DNA of 64,000 nucleotides from positions 1,078,041,788-1,078,105,787 of the forward strand of contig OX336389.2 of the NCBI GenBank assembly GCA_946902985.2, given 5' to 3'. The first letter of the stretch is position 1. Each line of letters starts with the position of its first letter. The notes below the pieces were generated by a model. It did not search any database. It saw only the letters and a list, made by a program, of their open reading frames with translations, and was not told the DNA's origin. Both the position numbers and the translations under genes were made by a program. Origin of the DNA: Meconema thalassinum (taxonomy: Eukaryota > Arthropoda > Insecta > Orthoptera > Tettigoniidae). Positions 1 to 11,768 of the stretch are shown piece by piece.

Positions 1-435
1 TCTAATCCTTTGTTTAAGACTGGTCGACCCGAAAATCCCAGGCGCTGATAAACACTACTTCTTAATACAGATGACAAGGATGTTAACAAAGGCCAATTGA
101 AAACCACCTTATCTCACTTTTATCAAGCACACTTGTCTGTTAATTCCTCCTTAAGATTATCATTTGACTCACACAACGATTCTTCTTCAGAGCACATTTT
201 TATCAGCTCGAAGACGCCAATTTGCTAATAAAAGAAGTACGAAAATGGCTTAAAAATTCATGACTTTAAGTTTCGATACACTGTAGTCTCTTTAAAGCTC
301 GATGCACTTTCTCTAACATTTCTATAGTTTCTGCAAGCCTTCCAAAATTCCACAAAGGCTGAAAAATAAGCGAATGTTTCAGCCATGACCTCATTGTTCG
401 GTGCGAATTTTTTCCATTCAGCTTCAATCATGTGA
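1..435. other. Unassigned AT-rich sequence
   Basis: No gene, RNA or recognised repeat is visible. Short open frames here have no family resemblance. Confidence 0.6.
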
Positions 436-885
436 AGGGTTTGTAGTCACAAGGAACAAATCTAGGGAGTAAGCTGCAAGAGGAAGTAGTCACAAAGGGA
501 CAAATCTGAGGAGTAATCCAAATTTGATGTTTTTCAGTCGGCCAAAACGATTGTACCCAATTGTAATGACTAATGAGGGTTTCCCTAATCCTGAAATACA
601 TTTACATGATATTAATATAGTCTATTTATTGCAGAATTAGGGAAACACACATTACAATTGGGTACAATCGTGTTGGCCGACTGAAAAACATCAAATTTCA
701 ATTATTAAGGCAACATTAAAAAATGGTTTCCAAAACGATCATCGGAGGAATAAGCTGGATGACGAAGTAGTCACTAGGAGACAAGTCAGAGGAGTAAGCT
801 GGAAGGAAGTAGTCACTAAGGTATAAATCATTAGAGTAGGCTGGAAGAGGAAGTAGTCGCAAGGGGGCTGATCTAGAGAAGCAAT
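436..885. repeat. Minisatellite of about 43-46 bp units, split by a foldback element
   Basis: Degenerate tandem units built on gtagtcacaaggRacaaatc and gaggagtaagctggaagagg run from about 440 to 516 and resume at 745 to about 885. The interruption is the foldback element at 517-744. Confidence 0.75.
517..744 (+). mobile_element. Foldback retroposon-like element, copy A
   Basis: Inverted arms start with aaatttgatgttttt and then cagtcggcc, and are mirrored at about 650-699. After the right arm comes the family tail (aaggcaacattaaaaaatgg). Flanking gaggagtaa (508-516) and gaggaataa (745-753) could be a 9-bp target duplication, but the host is a tandem repeat, so this copy alone is not decisive. 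Confidence 0.7.
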
Positions 886-942
886 TACCAAAAGGCCATC
901 ATCATTATATGCCACATAATGGATCGTTAAAATTGGCACACA

Positions 943-998
943 TTCATTTATTTATTTATCTATTTATTTATTTATTTATCTATTTTTTTATTTATTTC
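943..998. repeat. (TTTA)n-type simple repeat
   Basis: Imperfect run of ttta/tcta units. Confidence 0.85.
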
Positions 999-1431
999 TA
1001 GTAGGGGAGTAAGGGAAGTTTAAACCCACCCGGCGTTGCTCGGGCGGAATCCATGTTAAATAATTAATATCTCGCGAACCCATGGTTGGATTTTAACATG
1101 CGACATGTTGTATGACTTAGGGTGATGTCTCCTTTGCTATGGACCACGTGTTATATTATTTTTTAATTGAATATTTTTGTTTTGGAAAATAGGCGATATC
1201 TCCAAATCCAAACATGATAGAACGTTGTGTTATAATGGTTCAAACGAAAGGTCTCTATGTCTTTTATGGTAAGAACAAAAGTTTTTTTTTTTTTGAAAAA
1301 TGTCTAATTTTTAAATTCTTATAGTTTGAAAACTAAAAAGTTTACAAAAAAGTTTGTTTAACATATATTGATGGTCTTTACCGCCTCTACCCCCAAACCA
1401 AGTTTCAAGTCTCTAGGACAAAAACTGTGCA
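999..1431. repeat. Repeat module related to the outer end of the left palindrome arm
   Basis: The phrase ctcgcgaaccCatggTtgg near 1070 recurs in altered form near 1490 inside the palindrome arm, showing two diverged modules about 420 bp apart. A GC-rich cccggcgttgctcggg hairpin near 1030 followed outward by CTAG (read on the minus strand) resembles a Helitron 3' end, but no partner 5' end was found. Confidence 0.35.
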
Positions 1432-3715
1432 GTAGGAGAGCAGTGAGAGAGCTAGAGCATAGCCTACTTTCTCGCGAACCTTGCCGATATCTCGCGAACG
1501 CATGGTCGGATTTTGTGTTTGAGGTGACAAATGGCGTGTCTAAAAGCCCTAATTATTTTGTTAATAGGTTGAAATTTTTGAGAATGAGGGAAACAGAATT
1601 TTAGGAGGTAAAACCATGATTTTAAACTTTGTGTTATATCTCCCAAACCAATAAGGCTAGAGACGTATACGGGGGTCGTAGGACTCGGGGTGACGCCCCT
1701 TTTTGAATGTATTTTTGAAATTTTGAGAAACTGCCGAACTACAATTTTGTTGAAAAACATTTTAATTTTTAAAATGTTTTACTTGTTTAAAGTTTTCATG
1801 AAGAGTGGTTGTTGAGAGAAACGCTACATGCATCAACGAAGCTATCACTGGCCACGATGGCCAGGCTTAATAGAACAATCGATATTTCGACCGGACGGTT
1901 TATGACAGGGCGAGGGTTTCGTTTTCCGATATTTTGTATGACGGACGGATGAAGGCCAATATTTAAAAGGGTGTAAAGTGCGCTAAGATTTGTTTTACCC
2001 CCTGAATGGGGTTTTAACGTGAAAACGGTGATGAGTGACATGACAAATGATAATTCTATGAACAGAACTTGGGTATATGTTGCTTGAAGCGAGTACAGAA
2101 AAAACAAACTTGCTGGGGGGACAGACTGGCAGGATGTGAATCTTTATTGAGGTAATTGGAATGCGCTGACCTGACATGACAACAGAGCAATTGAAAATAC
2201 AGAGACGCAGAGGACACTCGAATGTCAAACGATCTGGCAATCATGGAGGGAGGAGAGAGTGAGGATGATGTCGCCGACCACGGTGGCCATGTCCAATGGA
2301 TGAATTGATATTTTGTGAAGCATTGATCGGAGAGGGTCATGTGACGACTTGTTTTAAGAGTATTCATTTTTCTGATCTTTCCTATGGTGGACTCATTGAT
2401 TGAAATAATCCAAAACAGCTAGGGCATGGATTTGAGATTTCATAAACCGATAATGGGATTTGGACACTGAAGGTCCCCAGAACTTGACATGACGCCATCT
2501 TTTTTATGGCTCATGAATTTCCTGAAAAGACCCAAAACAACAAGATCATGGACTTTTGTTTTTCTTAATATATTGCAGACCCATAATGTTAGATGTTTAC
2601 TGTGAGTGATGAAACCTAGCTAGGTAGAGAAAGAATTATTGTAGGCTACATGTATGGTGACTGACATGTCTTTGACCATTGGAACTTGTTTTCAGACTTG
2701 ACTGCAGTACATAGCGGATATAGGTTGCAGGCATGGCATGACAAACGGTGTACACAAAATCCAATTTATTGATTTAAGAATTAAGAGTAGACTATCTTTA
2801 ATTGATTGGTTAAAGAGGGTAGCTAACAAAATGGTGACTACATCAAATTAAACTGAACCAAGCCGAATCAAACCCTACTGAACCAAACCAAACCTAAGCC
2901 AACCCAAATCTAATCAAGAACAAGCCAAGGGCTTAAGTGTAAAACGTGTGGGTGAATGCTGTTATTGGCGATGTCTAAAAGGGATAACGCTCTAAGTTTA
3001 GAGGGTAAGGTAAAGCTATCGCATGGTGCAAATGCCCACACCCAAGTACATGGAGCACACACAACTATTCCATGCTGTTTTTATGGGTTGACCGTTAAAA
3101 CTTGCTTAGTTATTATTGAGCATAGATGGTCGCTACGCACAACAAGCTTTTAAGTACTTGAGGCTAATAATGTATACTAACACTCGCAACAAACTAAACT
3201 AAACTGCCTTGCTGGCAGTGTTCACACAGAAGGCACATGACAGAAATGCATCGCTAACAGAAATACAATCATTTCCGGTCGTCTAATGTTACCAGCTAAC
3301 CATTTTGTGTTGCAGTGGCAAGAACTCGCGCCTCTTGCACTGGAGATCTTAAGTTCATTTCCATCCTTGAGGCCTAGAACGAATCAAACTAAGAAAGAAG
3401 GGCATGGCGATGCAGTGGTTAAGCTGTTAACCTTTTCATTAAGGTACACCAGGGTTCCATTTCAGGTCAATATGCATGCCATAAACATATTTAATAAAAG
3501 CAATGATAATGTTTAAAACTGATTACACTTGTGTGTTTTTCAAATAATTACTTGGATTGCAAATACAAAGGTGGACTGAGTTTGATATACAGTTAATGCA
3601 TGTAAGATTTTTTTAATTTTAGACTTTAGATTTTAGCATTTATATTTCCGATTTTCGATTTTAGATTTTGTAAAAAGACCAAAGCATAATGTCAGGACTT
3701 TAAATTTGTGGTAAC
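1432..3715 (+). repeat. Left arm of a large inverted repeat
   Basis: It reads as the reverse complement of about 13155-15370 with high identity and some indels (for example about 45 bases near 1800 absent from the other arm). The same short open frames occur in opposite orientation in both arms. The outer end carries TAGCCTACTTT at 1460-1470. No gene is recognised in the arm; an ACCAA-rich tract lies near 2850-2925. Confidence 0.85.
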
Positions 3716-4579
3716 TGCACACTGCGCGCGTTGTAGGTGTGTGCGTGCGTGGGAATATAGGTGTTTATTGGCCGACTCCGGCAATGTTCGGGAGAATGAC
3801 CTTGAAAAGTAGTTGAAACTAGGGTAGTTGAAAGTATAGTATGACGCCGTTTCTTACCTATATCAGACGTTTTAACAACATTTTGAATGATTCTGTGGAC
3901 ATTTAAGAAAATTTTGCTGAATTTTTTACATCACTTTTAAAGAAATTTGATCAAGTGTGAAATAACACTATATTCCTCACATGTTTCCCCATGTTCCCTC
4001 AGAGTTAAATGTTAGCGTATGAGTTGAATGTAAGCGGTCAAACCTGTGCTAGGAAATATGTCTTGTACTTGGTGTAAATGTGAACACTGTAACTTTGTGA
4101 TATCAGTAGTTAGGTTAGGTAAAGTTATATTAGGTTAGGTTCGGTCAAGTTAGGTTAGCTTAGCTCAGGTTAGATAAAATTAGAAAGCTACCACTATCTC
4201 ACTCTTAGTCAATCATTAACCACAGAAAGAAATTGAAAACACAACATTACTTTTTGACTGAGAGTGGGATAGAGGTAGGTGTAAGAGTTAACATATGACT
4301 TTATATGATTTATTTTAGTTTCAACATATAGCCTATTTTCCCAATTCAACTTTTTTGAAAAATGTTAAAAATATAATGTTTTTAACTAAGCGTTGAAATA
4401 GAGGTAAGAGTTTAGAGTTAATGATTAACCTTAGAGTACTTTGGAATTTTTGATTTTAAGTGTGGTGTTGTTGCTGCTCACAAACATGGCAGCAAGCATT
4501 ATGCTGTCATAGAAATGACTGAAAATTCTTTCCAAGACCAAAAGAAAAATCCACTAACTACATTGACAATAATAACTTG
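3716..4579. other. Spacer with a degenerate TTAGG-like tract
   Basis: AT-rich with no gene. Around 4108-4170 ttaggttaggt-type units occur, interrupted by variants; they are too few and degenerate to be a telomere. Confidence 0.6.
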
Positions 4580-4722
4580 TCAAATAAGCCAACACAAAAG
4601 CCAATATATAAACCAACACAAAAGCCAATACAAAAACCAATACATAAGCCAACATAAAAAAGCCAACACAAAAGCCAATACATAAATCAACACAAAAGCC
4701 AACACATAGGCCAATATATAAG
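4580..4722. repeat. Short tandem repeat, about 14-16 bp units
   Basis: Units of the form aagccaacacaa / aaaccaatacat repeat about nine times. Confidence 0.8.
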
Positions 4723-4768
4723 CTTATGGTAAGTCATTCCATCACCAAAACAGTTGTAACCTTTGTAG

Positions 4769-5286
4769 TGTGAACATCATACTGACAGGTCACTTACTAC
4801 AACCAACAAAGGTAGCCAACGTGAACACTATCAAGGCTACTCTTATAACTATAATCGTCAGAATGTAAATGGAATAATATTCTGGCGATGCTCAAAAGAG
4901 AGGTCAACAAAATGTCGAGGCAATCTGAAAAGTAAAAATGGAAAGGTTTTAAGTGTGAGTGTTCATCAATGTAGTGCTCCAAACGAACCACAGTTGCTGT
5001 TTACAAAAAATCATCAAAAAGCTAAAAACCAAGTTCAAGAAAACGATATTGCTGCTCAAGATAGTGCAGTGTTTGTTCAAAAGCACTTATCATGTCATCA
5101 AAAAGTTATGTTAGGACAGTTGTCAACGTCTAAGAAACCCTCAACACTAGCAAAGTCAACACAGACTATAAAAGAGGTCTCTATGAAAAAGGAACAAGAG
5201 AAATTCGATAGTTTTAGTGATGTTGAGGATGATGTTGATTACAATGATGGTGATTATAATAATAGTGATAAAGAAAATAATAATGA

Positions 5287-5318
<32 letters not shown>

Positions 5319-5495
5319 GTAATGCTCTGTTTACCCCTAAAATCATTTGTTAAATTTATTTATTGGAAAAATCCCAGTAAACTAATCCAGCGGCTTCAGC
5401 TCTTGCATGCCTGTAAACAGGCTGATCATACTGAATATGAGGACGAACTATTGCATATAGAAAATGAGCTTCGTCGTGCCAAAATTATTATTTAA
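4769..5495 (+). pseudogene. FLYWCH zinc-finger gene fragment, copy 1 (frameshifted)
   Basis: The frame through 4769-5353 has no stop. It reads a FLYWCH-type finger: YQGYSYNYNRQNVNGIIFWRC, then KCRGNLK and VSVHQC, giving a C-C-H-C pattern where FLYWCH has the FWRC core. A Lys/Gln/Ser-rich linker and an acidic Asp run encoded by a GAT microsatellite (about 5281-5310) follow. The frame ends at 5353. The next frame (to 5495) continues with NPSKLIQRLQLLHACKQ and ENELRRAKII, resembling the C-terminal segment found with FLYWCH domains in many insect multicopy proteins, so one frameshift separates the parts. No ATG precedes the finger. FLYWCH domains bind DNA or protein and occur in mod(mdg4)-like and transposon-linked proteins. 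Most likely a decayed copy. Confidence 0.6.
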
Positions 5496-6099
5496 TGGAT
5501 CCACGTAACCGCTTAAACTATTTCTTAACAATACATGTAATATTTTCTACCACTTTGCTACCACTTTTCTACCACCTTTCTCTCACTTTTGCTGTCACTT
5601 TAAACCGTACATATCTAATATATAAAAGTGAAAGTCTGTATGTGGGTATGTGGGTATGTGGGTCTGTTCCGTATACAAATCCACACCGTTCCACCAATCT
5701 CAACCAAATTTTGCATACACATAGTTTAGGACCCGGAAGGAACCGCTGGCTACATGAATTTTCGATAGTCTTTCTCATTCTTTTGATTTAGGCCCTTTTG
5801 GACTCAAGCACAGGCTAATCAAATCATAAAATATACTCATGAAGGAATGGCAAGGCAGATAGTTTCCATGGCAACATAGCTCAAGTCGAGACACAGCCGT
5901 CTGGATGCCACTTGCGCTCTGCACTACTGGTATAGAAAATGAGCATCTTTACTTTAAGTCCCGTTAGTTACTCACCTACTCACACAGCACTGTCAACCGA
6001 GTTTAGCATAACAAAGACTTGACACTATCTTCTACTATATATTTGTCAAATACCACTCACTCACTCATTCATTCATCACGAAATCTCAGAAACCAGCGA

Positions 6100-9000
6100 A
6101 CGGATTGGAATGAAATTTGGTATGCAGCTTCCCCAAGGACCGCAAATGTCCACTAAGAAAGGATTTTTGTATATTCAGGTTCTAAAGGGGTGTTAAGGGG
6201 GTAGACCTGCATTTCATTGACTAGCAATATCTCCCGATTGGTTTCATTGGGGGATGTGATACTCGGCACATAAACCCATCATTAAAAATAAGAAGACACG
6301 AGTCTCAGGGTTTTTCGATGTGGTGTATATTATGAGGTGAAAGGGGTGAAAAGTGGGGATTGAAATATTCCTAAATGAGCGTGTATCTCTTAAACGACAA
6401 AGGCGAGGAGTTTGAAACTCAGCGAAAAAAAATCAGCATAAAAAATAAGTAAATATGTGTTTGACCGTTTTTTTATAAATCCAATTTAAGGGGCCCATGG
6501 GGAAGGGTGAAATTCTGGTGGGGGGACAGGAAAGAAAGTGTCCTAACTGATTGACTGACTGACTCACTCATCAAACTCAGGGGGGAAAACTGCTTTAAAG
6601 TAAGTAAATAGCTGTTCGACAGGTTTTTTTTCATAAATCAAATTTAAGGGGTTCATGGGGAGGGGTGAAATTCTGAAAAAAGAAAATTGAAAGAAAATGT
6701 CCTGACTTACTCACTCACTCACTCACTCACTCATCATCATCGCCCTGCCAAAATTATTGAAGTTAGAAACATGACCGTTTTGGGATATGTTCATTGTATG
6801 TCAAAACAGTCTACTAAGGGAGGATTTTCGGATATTCAGGTTCTAAAGGGGTCTTAAGGGGGTTAAACCTGCATTTCATTGAATAACAATATCTCTCGAA
6901 TGGTTTCATTGGGGGATGTGATACTCGGCACATAAACCCATCATTAAAAATAAGAAGACACGAGTCTCAGGGTTTTTCGATGTGGTGTATATTATGAGGT
7001 GAAAGGGGTGAAAAGTGGGGATTGAAATATTCCTAAATGAGCGTGTATCTCTTAAACGACAAAGGCGAGGAGTTTGAAACTCAGCGAAAAAAAATCAGCA
7101 TAAAAAATAAGTAAATATGTGTTTGACCGTTTTTTTATAAATCCAATTTAAGGGGCCCATGGGGAAGGGTGAAATTCTGGTGGGGGGACAGGAAAGAAAG
7201 TGTCCTAACTGATTGACTGACTGACTCACTCATCAAACTCAGGGGGGAAAACTGCTTTAAAGTAAGTAAATAGCTGTTCGACAGGTTTTTTTTCATAAAT
7301 CAAATTTAAGGGGTTCATGGGGAGGGGTGAAATTCTGAAAAAAGAAAATTGAAAGAAAATGTCCTGACTTACTCACTCACTCACTCACTCACTCATCATC
7401 ATCGCCCTGCCAAAATTATTGAAGTTAGAAACATGACCGTTTTGGGATATGTTCATTGTATGTCAAAACAGTCTACTAAGGGAGGATTTTCGGATATTCA
7501 GGTTCTAAAGGGGTCTTAAGGGGGTTAAACCTGCATTTCATTGAATAACAATATCTCTCGAATGGTTTCATTGGGGGATGTGATTCACGGCATATAAACT
7601 CATCATTAAAAAGTAAGAAGACACGTGTCTGATGGTTTTTCGATGTGGTGTATATTATGAGGTGAAAGGGGTGAAAAGTAGGGATTGAAAGATTCCTAAC
7701 GGAGCGTGTATCTCTTAAACGACATAGGCGAGGTGTTTGAAACTCAGCGGAAAGAAATCAGCATACAAAATAAGTAAATATTTGTTTGACCGTTTTTTCA
7801 TAAATCCAATTTAAGGAGCCCATGGGGAGGGGTGAAATTCAGGGGGGGGGGGGGGAAACTGGAAAGAAAGTGTCCTAACCGATTGACTGACTGACTCACT
7901 CATCAAACTCAGGGGGAAAAACTGCTTTAAAGTAAGTAAATAGCTGTTCGACAGTTTTTTTTTGGATAAATCAAATTGAAGGGGTTCATCGGGAGGGGTG
8001 AAATTCTGAAGAAAAACAAATGAAAGAAAATGTCCTGACTCATTCACTCACTCATCATCGCCCAGCCAAAAATGTTGAAGTTGGAAACATGGCATTTTGG
8101 AGATATGTTCGTTGTATGTCAAAACCGTACACTAAGGGAGGATTTTTGGATATTCAGGCTCTAAATGGGTCTTAAGGGGGTTAAACCTGCATTTCATTGA
8201 ATAACAATATCTCCAGAGTGGTTTCATTTGGATGTGATACTCGGCATATAAACTAATCATTAAAAATAAGCAGACAGGTGTCTAAGGGTTTTTCGATATG
8301 GTGTATTATTATGAGGTGCAAGGGGTGAAAAATGGGGGTTGAAGGATTCCTAATGGAGCGTGAAGGCCTATCTCTTAAACGACATAGGTGAGACATTTGA
8401 AACTCAGAGAAAGAAAATCAGCTAAATAAATAAGTAAATCGGTGTTCGACCGTTTTTTTTTTTCATAAATTAATTTAAGGGGCCAATGGGGGTGGGGTGA
8501 AATTCTGGGGGAAAAAGGAGAGAAATTGTCCTAACTGACTGACTGACTCACTCACTCATCATACTCAGGGGAAAAAGACAGCTTAAAAAATAAGTTAATA
8601 GGTGTTCAAGAGTTTTTTCATCAATCCAATTTAAGGGGCCCATGGGGAAGGGTGAAATTCTGGTAAAAATAATTGAAAGAAAATGTCCTGTCTGACTCAC
8701 TCACTCATCACGCCCAGCGAAAACTATTAATGTTGGAAACATGAAATTTTGGGAATATGTTCGTTGTATGTCGAAAACGTCAACTAAGGAATGATTTTTG
8801 TTTATTCGGGATTTAAAGAGGTGTTAAGGGGGTAAAGGTGCATTTCATTGAATAACGATATCACATGATTTGTTTCTTTGGGGATGTGATATTCGGTATA
8901 GAAACTAATCATTAAAAATAATCAGACATATGTCTAAGGGTTTGTCGATATGATGTATATTATGAGGTGAAAGGGGTGAAAATTAGGGGTTGAGGGATTC

Positions 9001-9990
9001 TTAACGGAGCGTGTATCTCTGAACGACATAGGCGAAAAAATTTAAATTCGGCGGGAAAAACAGCTTAAAATACAAGTAGGCCCTAAATAGGTGTTCGACC
9101 GTTTTTTCATAAATCCAATTTCAGGAGCCCTTGGAGAGGGGAGAAATTCTGGGGGGGGGGGGGGAAACAGGAAAGAAAGTGTCCTAAATGATTGACTCAC
9201 TTAGTCACTCATCAAACTCAGGGGGAAAACAGCTTTAAATAAGTAAATAGGCGTTCGACCGTTTGTTTCATAAATCCAATTTAAGGGGTTCATGGGGAGG
9301 GGTGAAATTATCAAAAATAAATGAAAAAATGTCCTGACTCACTCACTCACTCATCATCGCCCAGCCAAAATTATTAAAATTAGAAACATGAAATGTTGGG
9401 GGTATGTTCATTGTATGTCGAAAACGTCCACTAAGGAAAGAGTTTTGGATATTCAGGTTCTAAAGAGGAGTTAAGGGGGTAAACGTGCATTTCATTGAAT
9501 AACAATATCTGACGAGTGGTTTCATTTGGGGATGTGATACTTGGCATATATACTAATCATTAAAATAAGCTGACACATGTCTAATGGTTTTTCCATGTAG
9601 TGTATGTTATGAGGTTAAAGGAATGAAAAGTGGGGGTTGAAAGATTCCTACCGGAGCGTGTATCTGTTAAAAGACATAGGCGAGGAGTTTGAAACTCGGA
9701 GGAAATCAATCAGCTTAAAAATAAATAAATAAATAAAATAAATAGGTGTTCGACCGTTTTTTCATAAATGCAATTTAAGGGGCCTATGGGGAGGGGTGAA
9801 ATTTTGGAAGAAAAACGTCCTCTAAGGAATGATTTTTGGATGTTCACTCTCATCGACCAACCAAAACTATTAAAGTTAGAAGAATTACATTTTGGGGATA
9901 TGTTCGTTGTGTGTCGAAAACGTCTACTAAGGAGGGATTTTTGGATATTCAGGTTCTAAAGGGGTGTTAACGGGGTTAAAACTGCATTTC
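6100..9990 (+). repeat. Tandem array of about 660-bp units inside the Helitron
   Basis: The landmark ggtttcattgggggatgtga and its variants recur at about 6240, 6902, 7564, 8219, 8870 and 9518, giving about six units with spacings of about 650-662. Each unit contains two related half-segments (ccaatttaaggggcccatgg and a TGAC/TCAC-rich stretch ending in actcactcatca). Units 1 and 2 (6239-6900 and 6901-7562) look identical along their length; later units are diverged. Confidence 0.85.
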
Positions 9991-10012
9991 ATTATATAAC
10001 AATATGACACTC

Positions 10013-10325
10013 ATTCGTTCATTCATTCATTCATTTATTTGCAATGGAGGGTGTGGCCCCCGGAGGCAAATTGGATATACATAACAAATAAATAATTACA
10101 CATAACAATTCAATAACAATTATACAACAATTAAACTGGAGTATTTACACAAATAGTCAGTCTTTTCTTAAACACACCTATATGTTTGGGAAAAGGCTCT
10201 AAGACTGCGGCAGGTAGAGAGTTCCAGTTATCAATGGCACGGTTTACAAAATAATATTTACCATAATTTGTTCGCTGTGGTCGGCCCTTAACTTTGAAAG
10301 GATGATCGCTCCTACCCATGTAAGT
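10013..10325 (-). pseudogene. LINE 3' end (C-terminus of ORF2) inside the Helitron
   Basis: On the minus strand, 10319-10131 reads VNRAIDNWNSLPAAVLEPFP and then FKKRLT, the characteristic C-terminal end of jockey-like LINE reverse transcriptase proteins. A 3' UTR and an (AATG)n tail (10013-10035) follow. Severely 5'-truncated. Confidence 0.65.
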
Positions 10326-10926
10326 AATGTAAGTAATGACGCGAGAGAAGCAAGGCTAAAAATGAGATGGTGTGTGTCTGTGTATTACTCAATCACGCAA
10401 GTACCACTGGTCCGATATACGTGAATTTTACATGGAAGTAGCTGATTTACCTGGTTAACATATAGGTTACTTTTGATTACAATACTTTGCACTATTTAAA
10501 GATGGCGACCATTTTAGTGACGTCACTACACCCTTTGGTTTCAAACTCATATTTCCATTTGAAATAAAAAGAGAACACTAAGAAATAGCAAACTTTTGAT
10601 GGCATATACGAGGTTTAAAATTACATTTTCTATCCGAAAGGTATCTCCAACGGTTAGCGAGTAAAATCTAAATTTGTGCTATAAAACACGGTCAACGCCG
10701 AGCGTTGTAGTTGGACAAAATGTTTCATCCTTAATCTCCCTCTGCGCAGCACCTCGCCTATCCCCTATTTTAACTGTCACCTTCACATTTTAATTTATTT
10801 ATGACGCGTAGCGAAGCACGGGTACTTCAGCTAGTTAAATATAAAGGCCAACGCTAAATCATTATATTAACAGAACAGTTATAACCTTCGTAGTGTGCAA
10901 ATCATACTAGCAGGTTAGTTGCTACT

Positions 10927-11323
10927 ATGGAACTTACAACAACTAACCAAGGTAAACGTGTACTCTATCAAGGATACTCTTATGACTATAATAGACAAAA
11001 TGTAAAAGGAATAATATTCTTGCAATGTTCAAACCAGAGGTTTAAAAAAATGTCAAGCCAATCTAAAAAGTATAAATGGTGAGTTTTTAAGTATGAGTGA
11101 TCATTAATGTAGTGCTCCAATTGAAACACTGTTGGTGCCAACAAAAAATCTCCCCAATGCTAAAAAGCTAGTACAAGAAAAAAATGTTGCTGTTCAAAAT
11201 AGTGCATTGTTTATTAAGCAACGTTTAACCCCTGTTGTAAAAGTTATATTTAATCCATCTTCCACGTCTCAAGAGTCATCAACATCACAGACTATGCAAA
11301 AGGTAATGCTGTTTTTGTTTTAA
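10927..11323 (+). pseudogene. FLYWCH zinc-finger gene fragment, copy 2 (stop and frameshift)
   Basis: ATG at 10927 opens MELTTTNQGKRVLYQGYSY and continues through GIIFLQC, then stops with TGA at 11080-11082. Compared with copy 1, the conserved Trp and second Cys are lost. A different frame (11132-11323) then matches the copy 1 linker (PTKNLPNAKKLVQEKN versus the FTKNHQKAKNQVQEN segment). It lies in the same orientation as copy 1, on the other side of the Helitron, with similar upstream DNA (ccttcgtagtgtg versus cctttgtagtgtg). Clearly non-functional. Confidence 0.6.
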
Positions 11324-11683
11324 GGGGCTAAACTACAAGGTCATCTGTCCTTGATATGCAAGAGGTAGTATTGCAAGAGGATCAAAAAGGACTAGATAGT
11401 AATAGAGAAAGAGACTTGTATTTTACATGTATATGTATATGTATATGTATAATATGTAAATATTGTACAAGTACTTACATTAAATAAATAAAAATATTGT
11501 ATGGGTATTGTCTGTTTTTCTTAATTGCTACCCCCACATCCTACTATTAATGCAATTGTTAACCAACAACAGTCTCTAGCTAAGTTCGGAAAGAGAGTGG
11601 TCTTAAACAATACACTTTATCTGTGGTTTGTGTACCGAGTATAACAATACAGTGTCGCCAAGCCATGTTCAGGCAATAGTTAT
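11324..11683. other. Spacer with (TATATG)n tract
   Basis: Decayed remainder of FLYWCH copy 2, then a tatatgtatatg simple repeat near 11426-11455. No gene. Confidence 0.5.
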
Positions 11684-11768
11684 GTCAGGTAAGGGGTTCG
11701 AACCCTTGCTTACTTGTACTGGAAATTTGAACTTAAGTCAAACGCCTTAACCACTCGGCCAACCTGAC
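11684..11768 (-). tRNA. tRNA-Leu (anticodon UAA)
   Basis: On the minus strand the 85-nt sequence folds as a type II tRNA. The acceptor stem GTCAGGT/ACCTGAC, D stem GCC/GGC, anticodon stem TTTGA/TCAAA and T stem AAGGG/CCCTT all pair perfectly. The loop CTTAAGT gives anticodon TAA (UAA, Leu). The A box TGGCCGAGTGG and B box GGTTCGAACCC match consensus. The variable arm (about 18 nt) pairs only weakly, and no clear T-run terminator follows at once. It lies between transposons, so it could be a decaying copy, but the cloverleaf itself is intact. Confidence 0.75.

Larger units (their letters stand above)
5614..10834 (+). mobile_element. Non-autonomous Helitron (5.2 kb) with internal tandem array
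   Basis: It starts TCTAATATATAAAAGTGAAA preceded by A (5613) and ends in a GC hairpin region (gcgtagcgaagcacgg) followed by cttcagCTAG and a host T at 10835. TC...CTRR ends between A and T, with a subterminal 3' hairpin and no target duplication, define Helitrons. The 5' text (aagtctgtatgtgggtatg, then ccacaccgttccacc) is typical of insect Helitron 5' ends. No Rep/helicase frame is visible, so it depended on an autonomous partner. It carries the tandem array below and a nested LINE 3' fragment. Confidence 0.75.

Noticed and set aside
2056..2367. 103-residue open frame on the minus strand, echoed at 14489-14704
   Set aside because: Part of the inverted repeat. The reading frame is not preserved between arms beyond the first 60 residues and no family is recognisable.
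2956..3153. Open frame repeated in the two palindrome arms (also 13622-13900 minus)
   Set aside because: It is duplicated only because the arms are near-identical. No domain is visible, and the two versions end at different stops.
4108..4170. TTAGG-like units suggesting a telomere
   Set aside because: Only a handful of degenerate units, internal to a chromosome and near repeats; not a telomeric array.
5614..10834. Rep/helicase gene within the Helitron
   Set aside because: All frames in the element are short and repeat-derived; no conserved motifs were seen.
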